DNA from: Oscillatoria sp. CS-180
Lineage (GTDB): Bacteria > Cyanobacteriota > Cyanobacteriia > Phormidesmidales > Phormidesmidaceae
Assembly (NCBI RefSeq): GCF_028330965.1
Contig: NZ_JAQMUB010000063.1
Location: 1 to 64,000, forward strand
Direction of reading: 5' to 3'
DNA length: 64,000 bases
Part shown: positions 43,537 through 50,632 of the stretch, in pieces
Layout of the letters: every line of letters begins with the position of its first letter
How positions within the stretch are numbered: position 1 is the stretch's first letter
The notes under the pieces: generated by a model
Told to the model about the DNA's origin: nothing
Seen by the model: only the letters and a program-made list of their open reading frames with translations
Databases searched by the model: none
Position numbers and translations under genes: made by a program

Positions 43537-44277
43537 TTACTGGTAGTAATAGGCCAGAGCAATATGAAAGACGAGCATCACGGCAAACACGCAGACAAAG
43601 AAAATATGACTCGCTAGCCAGACAGCCCTTAATCCTCGAATCAGGGGACCTTTTGTGAGAACTCGGCCAGTGATGGGTAGCTTTCCAAAGGACTTCCGAG
43701 TCGACTCCACAATGCCCGTCTCTGTCCCAACGCCGACCAAAGCCGTCAAAGTGGTGGCAAAAAAGACCCATAGGAAAACCGCATTAAAATTAAGGCCATT
43801 AGCTCCTAGCGTGTGAACTAACACGACAGCAAGAAGGGCTACACCAGCAAAAATGTGAAAACTACGCCAAAAAAGGACAGAACCAGGTAGCTTGATATTG
43901 GCAATCCAGCCTCGACCTCGCTTGCGGACCGTTAGCAGCATCTCAAGCACTACAAACGCTAGGGCAACGTAGCCCGTCGCTTGCTTATATAGCTCGCCCC
44001 TCAGGAAACGGTGAAGTTCGACAGAGCGCGATCGCAACTCATCCAAGTAATAGTCACTAAACACGAAGGGCGTTAGCAACAGGGCCGTCAGCAGCGTCAG
44101 TCCAATCAGCGCTTTAAAGCTAGGTTGGATACCCTTGGACTTGGCAGGACGACGACGCTGGGGGGCGATCGCTGCCGTGACCTCAGCAGCAAGATCCGTA
44201 GAAAGAGTATCCTCAGGGCTAGAGTCTATCTGCGATTGAGGATTAAGCATGTTCCGGGAGGGGTGGGACTGGCTCAT
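43537..44277 (-). CDS. Four-histidine membrane b-type cytochrome
   Basis: A 246-residue membrane protein with an N-terminal disordered part (about 1-50) and five hydrophobic segments. Two helices each carry two histidines 14 residues apart: His141 and His155 (SFHIFAGVALLAVVLVHTLG), and His224 and His238 (ASHIFFVCVFAVMLVFHIAL). Pairs spaced like this across two helices are the classic ligands for two stacked b haems in cytochrome b, formate dehydrogenase gamma and ferric-reductase families, enough to conduct electrons across the membrane. I do not recognise a named family. It sits downstream of the c-type cytochromes on the same strand (211 bp after the DUF3365-like gene). Confidence 0.78.
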   Translation of the reverse strand: MSQSHPSRNMLNPQSQIDSSPEDTLSTDLAAEVTAAIAPQRRRPAKSKGIQPSFKALIGLTLLTALLLTPFVFSDYYLDELRSRSVELHRFLRGELYKQATGYVALAFVVLEMLLTVRKRGRGWIANIKLPGSVLFWRSFHIFAGVALLAVVLVHTLGANGLNFNAVFLWVFFATTLTALVGVGTETGIVESTRKSFGKLPITGRVLTKGPLIRGLRAVWLASHIFFVCVFAVMLVFHIALAYYYQ

Positions 44278-44488
44278 GGGTGAAATGGAAAAAACTTAAG
44301 GAATAGCCAAAAGGGTTGAAAAATAGCTCAAAGGGCTGAAATCAGATGGATTAGGCAGCCAGAGAGCCTTAGAACCATCAATTTCTACAGGACCAGAGAG
44401 GCTAGTTGCGAGGGCTATTGGCCTCTCCAGTCCGCTTCACTAGGAGACGTGAAGGGCCAGCTACATGGGTAACCAGCGATCGCTCCCC

Positions 44489-45142
44489 TTAAGCGCCCTC
44501 TAGGGGAATGTTGATGACGATGCCACCCATCACTTCGTCCATTACAAATGTCTTGTCAGGATAGCGCTCCAGGTGGACAGGGTGAGTGTTGTGACAAGAC
44601 ACGCAGGCTTCAGCCACCGCAACATCGGGATACATTGCCGAAAAGTAGGACTGACCACCAATTTCCTGATAATCCTTCACCGGTTCACCCGTCTCAATCA
44701 TGGTTTCAATAGCCACTTCCTCAAATTCACCCTTAGGCGCATGGCTGTCGTTGATATACCAGGGAGAAATCAAGTTGTAGGTAAAAAAGCCCGCTTCGTT
44801 GGCAATCTCAGACCCCAAGCGAAACATTTGCGCTGGCAGAGGAATACCGTCAGCTTGTTGCCAGCCTTCAGTTGCCTCAATGGTGAGAACACCGTCTTCC
44901 TTAGATTTACCCTCAAGGGTCTTGGAGCGGTTGACGACGTGTTTAGTGTAAGCCGTTCGGTCAGCCTCCAGAACGGTATGAATGTAATCAACTACCATTT
45001 CCGGTGCAATACCAGGCGTTGTTGTTGCCGTTGTGCCGCTACTGCTACAGGAAATAGCTGTAATAGCTACAGCCATGATGATGGCCATGAAGGCAACGGT
45101 ACGAGTCCGAATCGTACTCATCCATCGGTCTACAAGTGTCAT
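44489..45142 (-). CDS. DUF3365/Tll0287-like single-haem lipoprotein
   Basis: A 217-residue secreted protein. Signal peptide VAFMAIIMAVAITAISC with lipobox (Cys about 32). The C-terminal part has one haem c site, CVSCHNTHP, in the pattern EACVSCHNTHP, preceded by MYPDVAVA, typical of the DUF3365 (Tll0287-like) family; the Thermosynechococcus protein of that family binds haem c in a PAS-like fold and is thought to be a redox sensor. The start at 45142 is supported by GAGGAGA at 9 nt. In the cluster it could sense redox or carry electrons. Function inferred. Confidence 0.85.
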   Translation of the reverse strand: MTLVDRWMSTIRTRTVAFMAIIMAVAITAISCSSSGTTATTTPGIAPEMVVDYIHTVLEADRTAYTKHVVNRSKTLEGKSKEDGVLTIEATEGWQQADGIPLPAQMFRLGSEIANEAGFFTYNLISPWYINDSHAPKGEFEEVAIETMIETGEPVKDYQEIGGQSYFSAMYPDVAVAEACVSCHNTHPVHLERYPDKTFVMDEVMGGIVINIPLEGA

Positions 45143-45262
45143 GGAAACTAATCTCCTCTAGTGAATCATTAAACGTTGATAGGTTTGAAGGAACGTAACC
45201 GTGCTGTATCACTGTGTGATTGTGTAAGTCCGGCAATGCGAACACTGGATTTGACGATCGCC

Positions 45263-46150
45263 CTAGCTACCCTCCTGATCAGTCCGCCGCACCTCCAGCG
45301 CTCGGACCAAGTCAAAGGTTTCTAGGGATAAGGCGGGTGGGGCATCAAAGTTGGCCTCCACCAAGTCATCGTCAAAAATGCTGTTGTAGCTGTACTCCAC
45401 GCCATGGCAGTTCATGCAGACTTCTTGCACCATGCGATCGCGGGGAAGCAGCGTATAGGTATTGTTGTGGTTGACCTGTGTCACCCTATCACTGCCGACT
45501 TTCAGCTCGTGACGCGGTAAATGACAGGTCGCACAGCTGACGGATGCCGCAGACGGACGAGGGAGACTTCGGTCCGCAGCAAATAGCTCGGCATGGCGAG
45601 AGTTGGGATAGTTCAAAGAATGGGTATCACTATGACAGCCCAAACAAGAATCTACCGCCGCCTGCACCGTATTGACCGAGTGAACATCATGGCAGGTGCT
45701 GCAATTCATCTGCACATCGTGGGCGGCAACCTGCATGGGTAACCGTGCCATCGCTGGCGTCAATGGCGATGCGCCTTCTAGCTGTCGAATACCGTGCTTT
45801 CCCAAAAGGAACGTATCAACCGATTGCTCATGACAGGACTGACAGCTTTCGATTCCCGGCTGAGCCACAAACGCCTTCGTATCATCAGCCTGGTGACAGC
45901 TAGAACAGTTGACGTTGTTCAAAGCATGAGCACTGGTTTGCCAAAGCTGGGTACTTTCATCGAGCTTGGCTGGGTCAACACCACTACCCCACGCAGGTGT
46001 TGCCCATCCTAAAAGCAGCAGCATCGCCATGACGAGTGCAGCGATCGCCCGTCTCGCCTGTCTCGGGTTCCGCCAGCCCGCCGAAGCAAACCTCAAAACT
46101 CTGGACATAATCGAGACCTTTAGAGTCCGATAGCTGGCAAATAACCTCAT
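45263..46150 (-). CDS. Hexahaem c-type cytochrome
   Basis: A 295-residue secreted protein with a long N-terminal signal (VMAMLLLLGWATPAWG). Six haem c attachment motifs in order: CSSCH, CQSCH, CSTCH, CLGCH, CATCH and CMNCH. The segment SCATCHLPRHELK and VNHNNTYTLLPRDRMVQEVCMNCHG recalls the C-terminal region of octahaem HAO-like and NrfA-like enzymes, but the lysine-type active-site motif of NrfA is not seen. The start overlaps the stop of the preceding cytochrome gene as ATGA. Expected in the periplasm or thylakoid lumen. Whether it is an electron carrier or an enzyme is unknown. Confidence 0.88.
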   Translation of the reverse strand: MRLFASYRTLKVSIMSRVLRFASAGWRNPRQARRAIAALVMAMLLLLGWATPAWGSGVDPAKLDESTQLWQTSAHALNNVNCSSCHQADDTKAFVAQPGIESCQSCHEQSVDTFLLGKHGIRQLEGASPLTPAMARLPMQVAAHDVQMNCSTCHDVHSVNTVQAAVDSCLGCHSDTHSLNYPNSRHAELFAADRSLPRPSAASVSCATCHLPRHELKVGSDRVTQVNHNNTYTLLPRDRMVQEVCMNCHGVEYSYNSIFDDDLVEANFDAPPALSLETFDLVRALEVRRTDQEGS

Positions 46151-46794
46151 GCCGCACCCCCTAGAAACTCACGACTGAGGTCAGGTGCAGGCGCAGTTTC
46201 CACCTGAGTCAGAACAGTCCGCTCCGGCAACTGCTGCACAGGCAGCAGGGGGGGCTGATCCAAATTCTCCCTCAAAAATCCGGTCGAAATTGAGCGATGA
46301 TCGTGGTAATTGTGACAACCTGCCGTCCAACAGCCATCGGCAGCAAAGCCATCGTGACTCTTGAGATCACCCTGAATAATGCCTTCATGACAGGCCATAC
46401 ACAGATCAGGCTGCAAATGGACGCCCCGTCCGAACATATGCACATGCTCGTTATGACAGGTCGTGCAAGTCAGGGCTTCGACCTTCGCCAGCTCCCCGGC
46501 CCAACGCGGATCCCGAAATTTAGCAGCACCGTGCTTGTCTTCCGCCATTTCCGCCTCATGACAGCGCATACAGTTGTCGTTGCTCACAGGCTTGAAACCC
46601 TCATGGCAGGAACTACAAGAGGTTTCAAACAGGTAGTGGCCAACTGAGGTTTCCCCAGGGAGAAAAACCTGCTTGTTATCCAGAGCAAAGGCCGCCCCAA
46701 ACCAGCTCACCAGAAGGATGCAGGTCAGGGCGATCGCTGTCCTTAAATTCAGAACAGACCGCCATTTCAACGCTCGACCTCTTAACGCCATCAA
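46147..46794 (-). CDS. Multihaem c-type cytochrome with a CX4CH motif
   Basis: A 215-residue secreted protein with an N-terminal signal or anchor (LRTAIALTCILLVSWFGAAFA). Four canonical haem c motifs: CSSCH, CMRCH, CTTCH and CMACH. A fifth candidate is CWTAGCHNYH (CX4CH), a spacing known from a few multihaem proteins such as cytochrome c3-like ones. Overall pattern is cytochrome c3/NapC-like, soluble or anchored by the uncleaved signal. It begins 32 bp after the globin gene and overlaps the hexahaem gene by four bases, so the three are very probably cotranscribed. Confidence 0.88.
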   Translation of the reverse strand: MMALRGRALKWRSVLNLRTAIALTCILLVSWFGAAFALDNKQVFLPGETSVGHYLFETSCSSCHEGFKPVSNDNCMRCHEAEMAEDKHGAAKFRDPRWAGELAKVEALTCTTCHNEHVHMFGRGVHLQPDLCMACHEGIIQGDLKSHDGFAADGCWTAGCHNYHDHRSISTGFLRENLDQPPLLPVQQLPERTVLTQVETAPAPDLSREFLGGAA

Positions 46795-46826
46795 TTCTGC
46801 TCCGTACGTCTCCTAGCGTTAAAGCG

Positions 46827-47855
46827 TTAAACCAGCAGGAACAGGGCAACTAACGCGATTAATCCACCCCCGATCAAACCCGCAGCAGTTCCCGTAGTAA
46901 TGTTGCTTTCGGGGACTTCGACCGTTGCCGCTGAAGACTGGAGTTGAACCGCCGTTTCGTCATACTCAGCCCCTTCCAGCATGACAGTGGTGATTAAACC
47001 ATAAGCATCCACCCAAGCCTGCTGCGTTTCAGCGGTCCAATCCTCCTTGAGGTATTGGCCAAACGTTTTGAGCAGAGTATTGCCGACTAGGGGATAGTGC
47101 TCGGGTAGCGCACCATACTTGACGTGACGTGCTCCCAGACCCTTCAGCGCTCCTGTCAAAGCCCCCGGCTTTCTCAAGTTTTCAACGACGAAAACAAGAG
47201 ACGTCAACAGCTTGCGCCCCTGATCACTCATATCGGTGTGGGCGAAAAGGGGCTTGGCGGCAGGATAATCCGTAAATAGATTCTCGTAGAAGCTCGTCAC
47301 AAATTCATTGGCGTGGGGCTTCACTTTCTCAAAGCTCTCTTCCAGCAGCCTAACCTTCAAACCAGTGGCCTCATCGATTTCAGGTTCAGGAGAATCTAGC
47401 TGAACCTGAGTCTTGGAGTAATCAGCGCCCTCAAGCATGACCTCAGTAATCACCCCATAGGCACCTGCCCAAGCCTGCCGAGTATCAGGAGTCCATTCAT
47501 CCCCTAAATACTGCTCGAACGTTTTGAGCAAAGTATTGCCCACCAAGGGATAGTGCTCCGGTAATGCACCGTACTTCACATGACGCGCCCCTAAGCCTTT
47601 CAAAGCCCCAGCCAAGGCTTCAGGCTGCCGCAGGTTTTCTACAACAAACACCAACGACTTCAGCAATTTATTGCCCTGCTCCGTCATGTTGGAGTGAGCA
47701 AACAAGGGCTTGGCAGCGGGATAATCTGTGAACAAATTGCCGTAAAAGCTCGTCACAAATTCATTAGCCTGGGGAGCTATTTTCTCAAAACTGCTTTCTA
47801 GCAGTTCTATTTGTAAAGTCGTCTCCTGCACATCCTTCTGTACTTCAGAAACCAT
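46827..47855 (-). CDS. Tail-anchored tandem globin
   Basis: A 342-residue protein made of two flavohaemoglobin-type globin domains (about residues 12-146 and 164-298), a short linker and a C-terminal hydrophobic tail (GTAAGLIGGGLIALVALFLLV). Both domains carry the same key residues at a constant offset of 152: B10 Tyr38/Tyr190 (SFYxNLF), E7 Gln60/Gln212 (EQG/DQG) and proximal F8 His92/His244 (ARHVKYG). Tyr B10 with Gln E7 is the distal pair of flavohaemoglobins that dioxygenate NO, but the FAD/NAD(P)H reductase domain is absent. The ATG at 47855 has GGAGAATTTG upstream. It leads the minus-strand redox operon. Electron source is probably the membrane b-type cytochrome (inference). Confidence 0.9.
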   Translation of the reverse strand: MVSEVQKDVQETTLQIELLESSFEKIAPQANEFVTSFYGNLFTDYPAAKPLFAHSNMTEQGNKLLKSLVFVVENLRQPEALAGALKGLGARHVKYGALPEHYPLVGNTLLKTFEQYLGDEWTPDTRQAWAGAYGVITEVMLEGADYSKTQVQLDSPEPEIDEATGLKVRLLEESFEKVKPHANEFVTSFYENLFTDYPAAKPLFAHTDMSDQGRKLLTSLVFVVENLRKPGALTGALKGLGARHVKYGALPEHYPLVGNTLLKTFGQYLKEDWTAETQQAWVDAYGLITTVMLEGAEYDETAVQLQSSAATVEVPESNITTGTAAGLIGGGLIALVALFLLV

Positions 47856-48653
47856 CAAATTCTCCAAAATTTTTCTCACAAACACGCACATTCAAGCCCC
47901 AGAAATCGCGCTCTGACATTCGCCAGAGTTGGCGTTGAGTCAGAGTTAGCGATCTAGAAACTATTTTCAAAAAATGCTTAAGGGAAAGCTTAAGGAACAG
48001 AAATTGGTCAGCAGCACAAAAAAGAGTGCCCCAAACTTGCACCTGCCGCTGAAAACAAACAGAGGTTAAAACTAGTCTTATCGAACTAAAAGAATCGAAA
48101 TTCCTAACAAATTAGATTCTTTTAGTTGGACCTATCCAATTGATGAGAATGAGATTAGTGAAGCAAATTTTGTTTTTTTGTAGCAGGAACGACCAAATCA
48201 AAAATTGTTATTCCTATATTGCATCAAAGTCATGCAATAAACGGATTAATCAATCAGTCCAACTTGAAATAATCGACAGAATCCTTGTTGGGCAAGGATT
48301 TTACTGTTTCATAATTACTTGCGATACCCAATGAACTGCTCATGAGAAAGCCTCACTACTTGACTCTCCGCCTCTTCTTCTTCGTTATAGACACCGCTCA
48401 ACTGGCCTAATCACTTAAGTTTTGATATTAGATGTGAAGCAAAGAATAAACTTATATTTCTTTTATTATCTGCTTTCTAAAGTTGTCTAACACAAGCGAC
48501 GCCATTTTTTTAGATGTTGTTCTTGCATGGATTTAATTCGAATGATGCATGGCATGATCTTTTTAGTAGCTGCTAATACAGAAGCTTATGGGTGCCTTCG
48601 GGATTTTATAACGTTAGATTTGCATGTTCTTTGTCAGGTTAATCAGTTGACTT
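47856..48653. promoter_or_regulatory. Divergent control region of the redox island
   Basis: An AT-rich 0.8 kb spacer between the globin operon and ccs1. It contains a 13-bp perfect inverted repeat (48084-48127, listed separately) and a stem AATCCTTG (48280-48287) with CAAGGATT (48293-48300) followed by TTA. No protein-coding frame is convincing. A clear NtcA site was not found by eye. It should contain two promoters. Confidence 0.5.
48084..48127. promoter_or_regulatory. 13-bp perfect inverted repeat, possible operator
   Basis: AACTAAAAGAATC (48084-48096) and GATTCTTTTAGTT (48115-48127) with an 18-bp spacer, centred about 250 bp upstream of the globin start. It could be an operator for a dimeric regulator or an RNA hairpin in the 5' leader. 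There is no T-run for termination. Confidence 0.55.
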
Positions 48654-50447
48654 ATGGAATCTAGGCTTATTCGCTTTTTAAGTTCAATTCGATTAGCAGT
48701 TCCGTTGTTGGTCGCGATCGCACTTATCCTAGTAGGCGCGACTTTTTATGAGTCTGAAGTCGGCTCTGCAACCGTACAAAGAGACATTTACAAAAGTGCC
48801 TGGTTCGGTGCTTTGATGTTTCTCCTGGCCGTTAATTTGGGGCTTTCTACACTCAGTAGATTTCCTTGGAAGGGGCCACGAAAGCTAGGATTCGCACTGA
48901 CCCATTGGGGGTTAGTCATCATCATTGCAGGTTCAGCAGCGGTGATTCATCTCAGCACCGAAGGAATGCTGTTGGTACGGACAGACAGCGGACCTGGCAA
49001 TCAGATTCGCGTTGAGGGTGACCTCCTAGAGGTGATTGCCCCCAGGCAAACTCGGCAACAAGCCGACATCTTCATCCGACCCGATGGCTCCGTTTATCCA
49101 CACGAGTTTGCAGGATTGACTCTGCTGGGCTACAGCGAGAGCGCCATCAAGACAGTGCAGTTTGTTGATGGAGGTGCCGTTGATAATCCAGCCGTCAAGA
49201 TTCGGCTGCAGAGCGATCGCATGGGCCAAACCTTGGACCGGTGGCTGGCAGTTGCCCCCGCTGGCTACAGCCAAATGGACATCGGTCCTGCTCACCTAGA
49301 GATTTTTGCCGCCGCAACCGAGGCTGAGCGGCGGCACCTTCTCAGTCCGCCATCAGCCCCTGAAAGTCGCTACGGTGAGCTAAAAGTAGGCGATCGCGTT
49401 TTTGACATCGAGCAGACTTTAGGCCGTTCTATCGCTATCCGTCCCGACACAACCCTTGAGGTTACGAACGTCTGGCCAGATTTTCGTCTGGAAGGAGGGC
49501 AACCTGCATCGGCATCCAGTCAGTTCCACAATCCGGCGATTCAGGTCACTCTCGTCCAGGGAGAAACTCAAGAGCAGTGGTTTGTGTTTGCGAATGCCGA
49601 ATTTCCGCCAGTGCGATCGGGCAACGCCATCGACCTGACCCTGACCTACGAAGCACCCCAACAGTCGCCCACCGACTACTTCCGTATTGTGACCACACCT
49701 GATCATCACATCTTTTACGCAGCGGCTTCTTCAAAGGGGTTCAAGTCCGGTGCTTTTTCGCCTGATGAGGCTATTGCACCAGGATGGGCAGACTTTCAAA
49801 TCTCTTTGGTAGACCAACTCACTCAAGCTCAGGTCCAGCGGCAGGTTGTTCCGGTAACGCCCGTTGCTGATGGGGCGATCACCGATGCAGGATCGCCCGC
49901 CCTGCATGTGGCAATACCAGGCGGACAAGAGTTTTGGCTGCCTTGGGGAGAACCGACAACATTAGAGACTCCCACAAGCGATTACTTTGCGGCCTTTAGC
50001 CCCAAAATGATTCAGCTTCCCTTCTACGTCAAGCTGAATGACTTCATTGTGGAGCGCAATGAGGGCAGTGAATCGGTTGCCATGTGGACCAGTCAAGTTA
50101 CCCTTTTCGACCCTCAAACCGATACCGCAGTGAACCGCGCGGTCTGGATGAATCACCCAACCTGGTTCCGAGGCTGGAAGCTTGCCCAGGCATCCTGGAA
50201 TCCAGGCGATCTCCAACAATCCACCCTGCAGCTCAAACGCGAGCCTTGGTGGGTCACCGCACTCACCTGGACTGGATCTGTCCTCGTCGTTCTGGGCATT
50301 AGCACCATGTTCTATGGTCCTGGCCTGATGAAAAAACGTCGCAAATGGTCTAGAACCACAGCCCCCAACAAAGAGACCTCTGGTATAGACGCCCCTAACA
50401 TAGACGAACCCAAGACCATCCCCATCCTCGCTGTTTTCAGCAAATAG
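48654..50447 (+). CDS. ccs1: Ccs1/ResB-family cytochrome c biogenesis protein
   Basis: A 597-residue membrane protein of System II. Helices at about residues 13-31 (IRLAVPLLVAIALILVGAT), 49-66 and 79-97 (THWGLVIIIAGSAAVIHL, with a haem-handling histidine), a large periplasmic domain of about 430 residues and a C-terminal helix (VTALTWTGSVLVVLGISTMF). The opening FLSSIRLAVPLL is typical of ResB/Ccs1. It binds or shields apocytochrome while CcsA delivers haem. It is clearly larger than the cyanobacterial Ccs1 proteins I know (about 450 residues). It is the first gene on this side of the divergent spacer and likely serves the multihaem cytochromes opposite. The symbol refers to the family. Confidence 0.85.
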   Translation: MESRLIRFLSSIRLAVPLLVAIALILVGATFYESEVGSATVQRDIYKSAWFGALMFLLAVNLGLSTLSRFPWKGPRKLGFALTHWGLVIIIAGSAAVIHLSTEGMLLVRTDSGPGNQIRVEGDLLEVIAPRQTRQQADIFIRPDGSVYPHEFAGLTLLGYSESAIKTVQFVDGGAVDNPAVKIRLQSDRMGQTLDRWLAVAPAGYSQMDIGPAHLEIFAAATEAERRHLLSPPSAPESRYGELKVGDRVFDIEQTLGRSIAIRPDTTLEVTNVWPDFRLEGGQPASASSQFHNPAIQVTLVQGETQEQWFVFANAEFPPVRSGNAIDLTLTYEAPQQSPTDYFRIVTTPDHHIFYAAASSKGFKSGAFSPDEAIAPGWADFQISLVDQLTQAQVQRQVVPVTPVADGAITDAGSPALHVAIPGGQEFWLPWGEPTTLETPTSDYFAAFSPKMIQLPFYVKLNDFIVERNEGSESVAMWTSQVTLFDPQTDTAVNRAVWMNHPTWFRGWKLAQASWNPGDLQQSTLQLKREPWWVTALTWTGSVLVVLGISTMFYGPGLMKKRRKWSRTTAPNKETSGIDAPNIDEPKTIPILAVFSK

Positions 50448-50501
50448 ACCATATCGAAAATCTACCGCAGAGGACCAACCAATCGCTATGGGATAAAGCG
50501 A

Positions 50502-50586
50502 TATAGCGGCAGCATTTGAGTCAAGCACACCCTTACTCCCTGCTCCCTAGTCCCTTAAAACTTGACCAAGCTGCATAGGGCTATAT
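50502..50586. repeat. MITE-like repeat family 3, copy 2
   Basis: ATAGCGGCAGCATTTGAGTC then AAGCACACCCTTACTCCCTG, ending in AAAACTTGACCAAGCTGCAT and AGGGCTAT. Same block order as copy 1 at 41290-41378. It lies between ccs1 and ccsA, which otherwise look like one transcription unit, so it may be a recent insertion. Confidence 0.8.
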
Positions 50587-50632
50587 CCCGTTGTCCTCAT
50601 TCCTGCCCCTCTTTTTACTGTCATATCAACCT

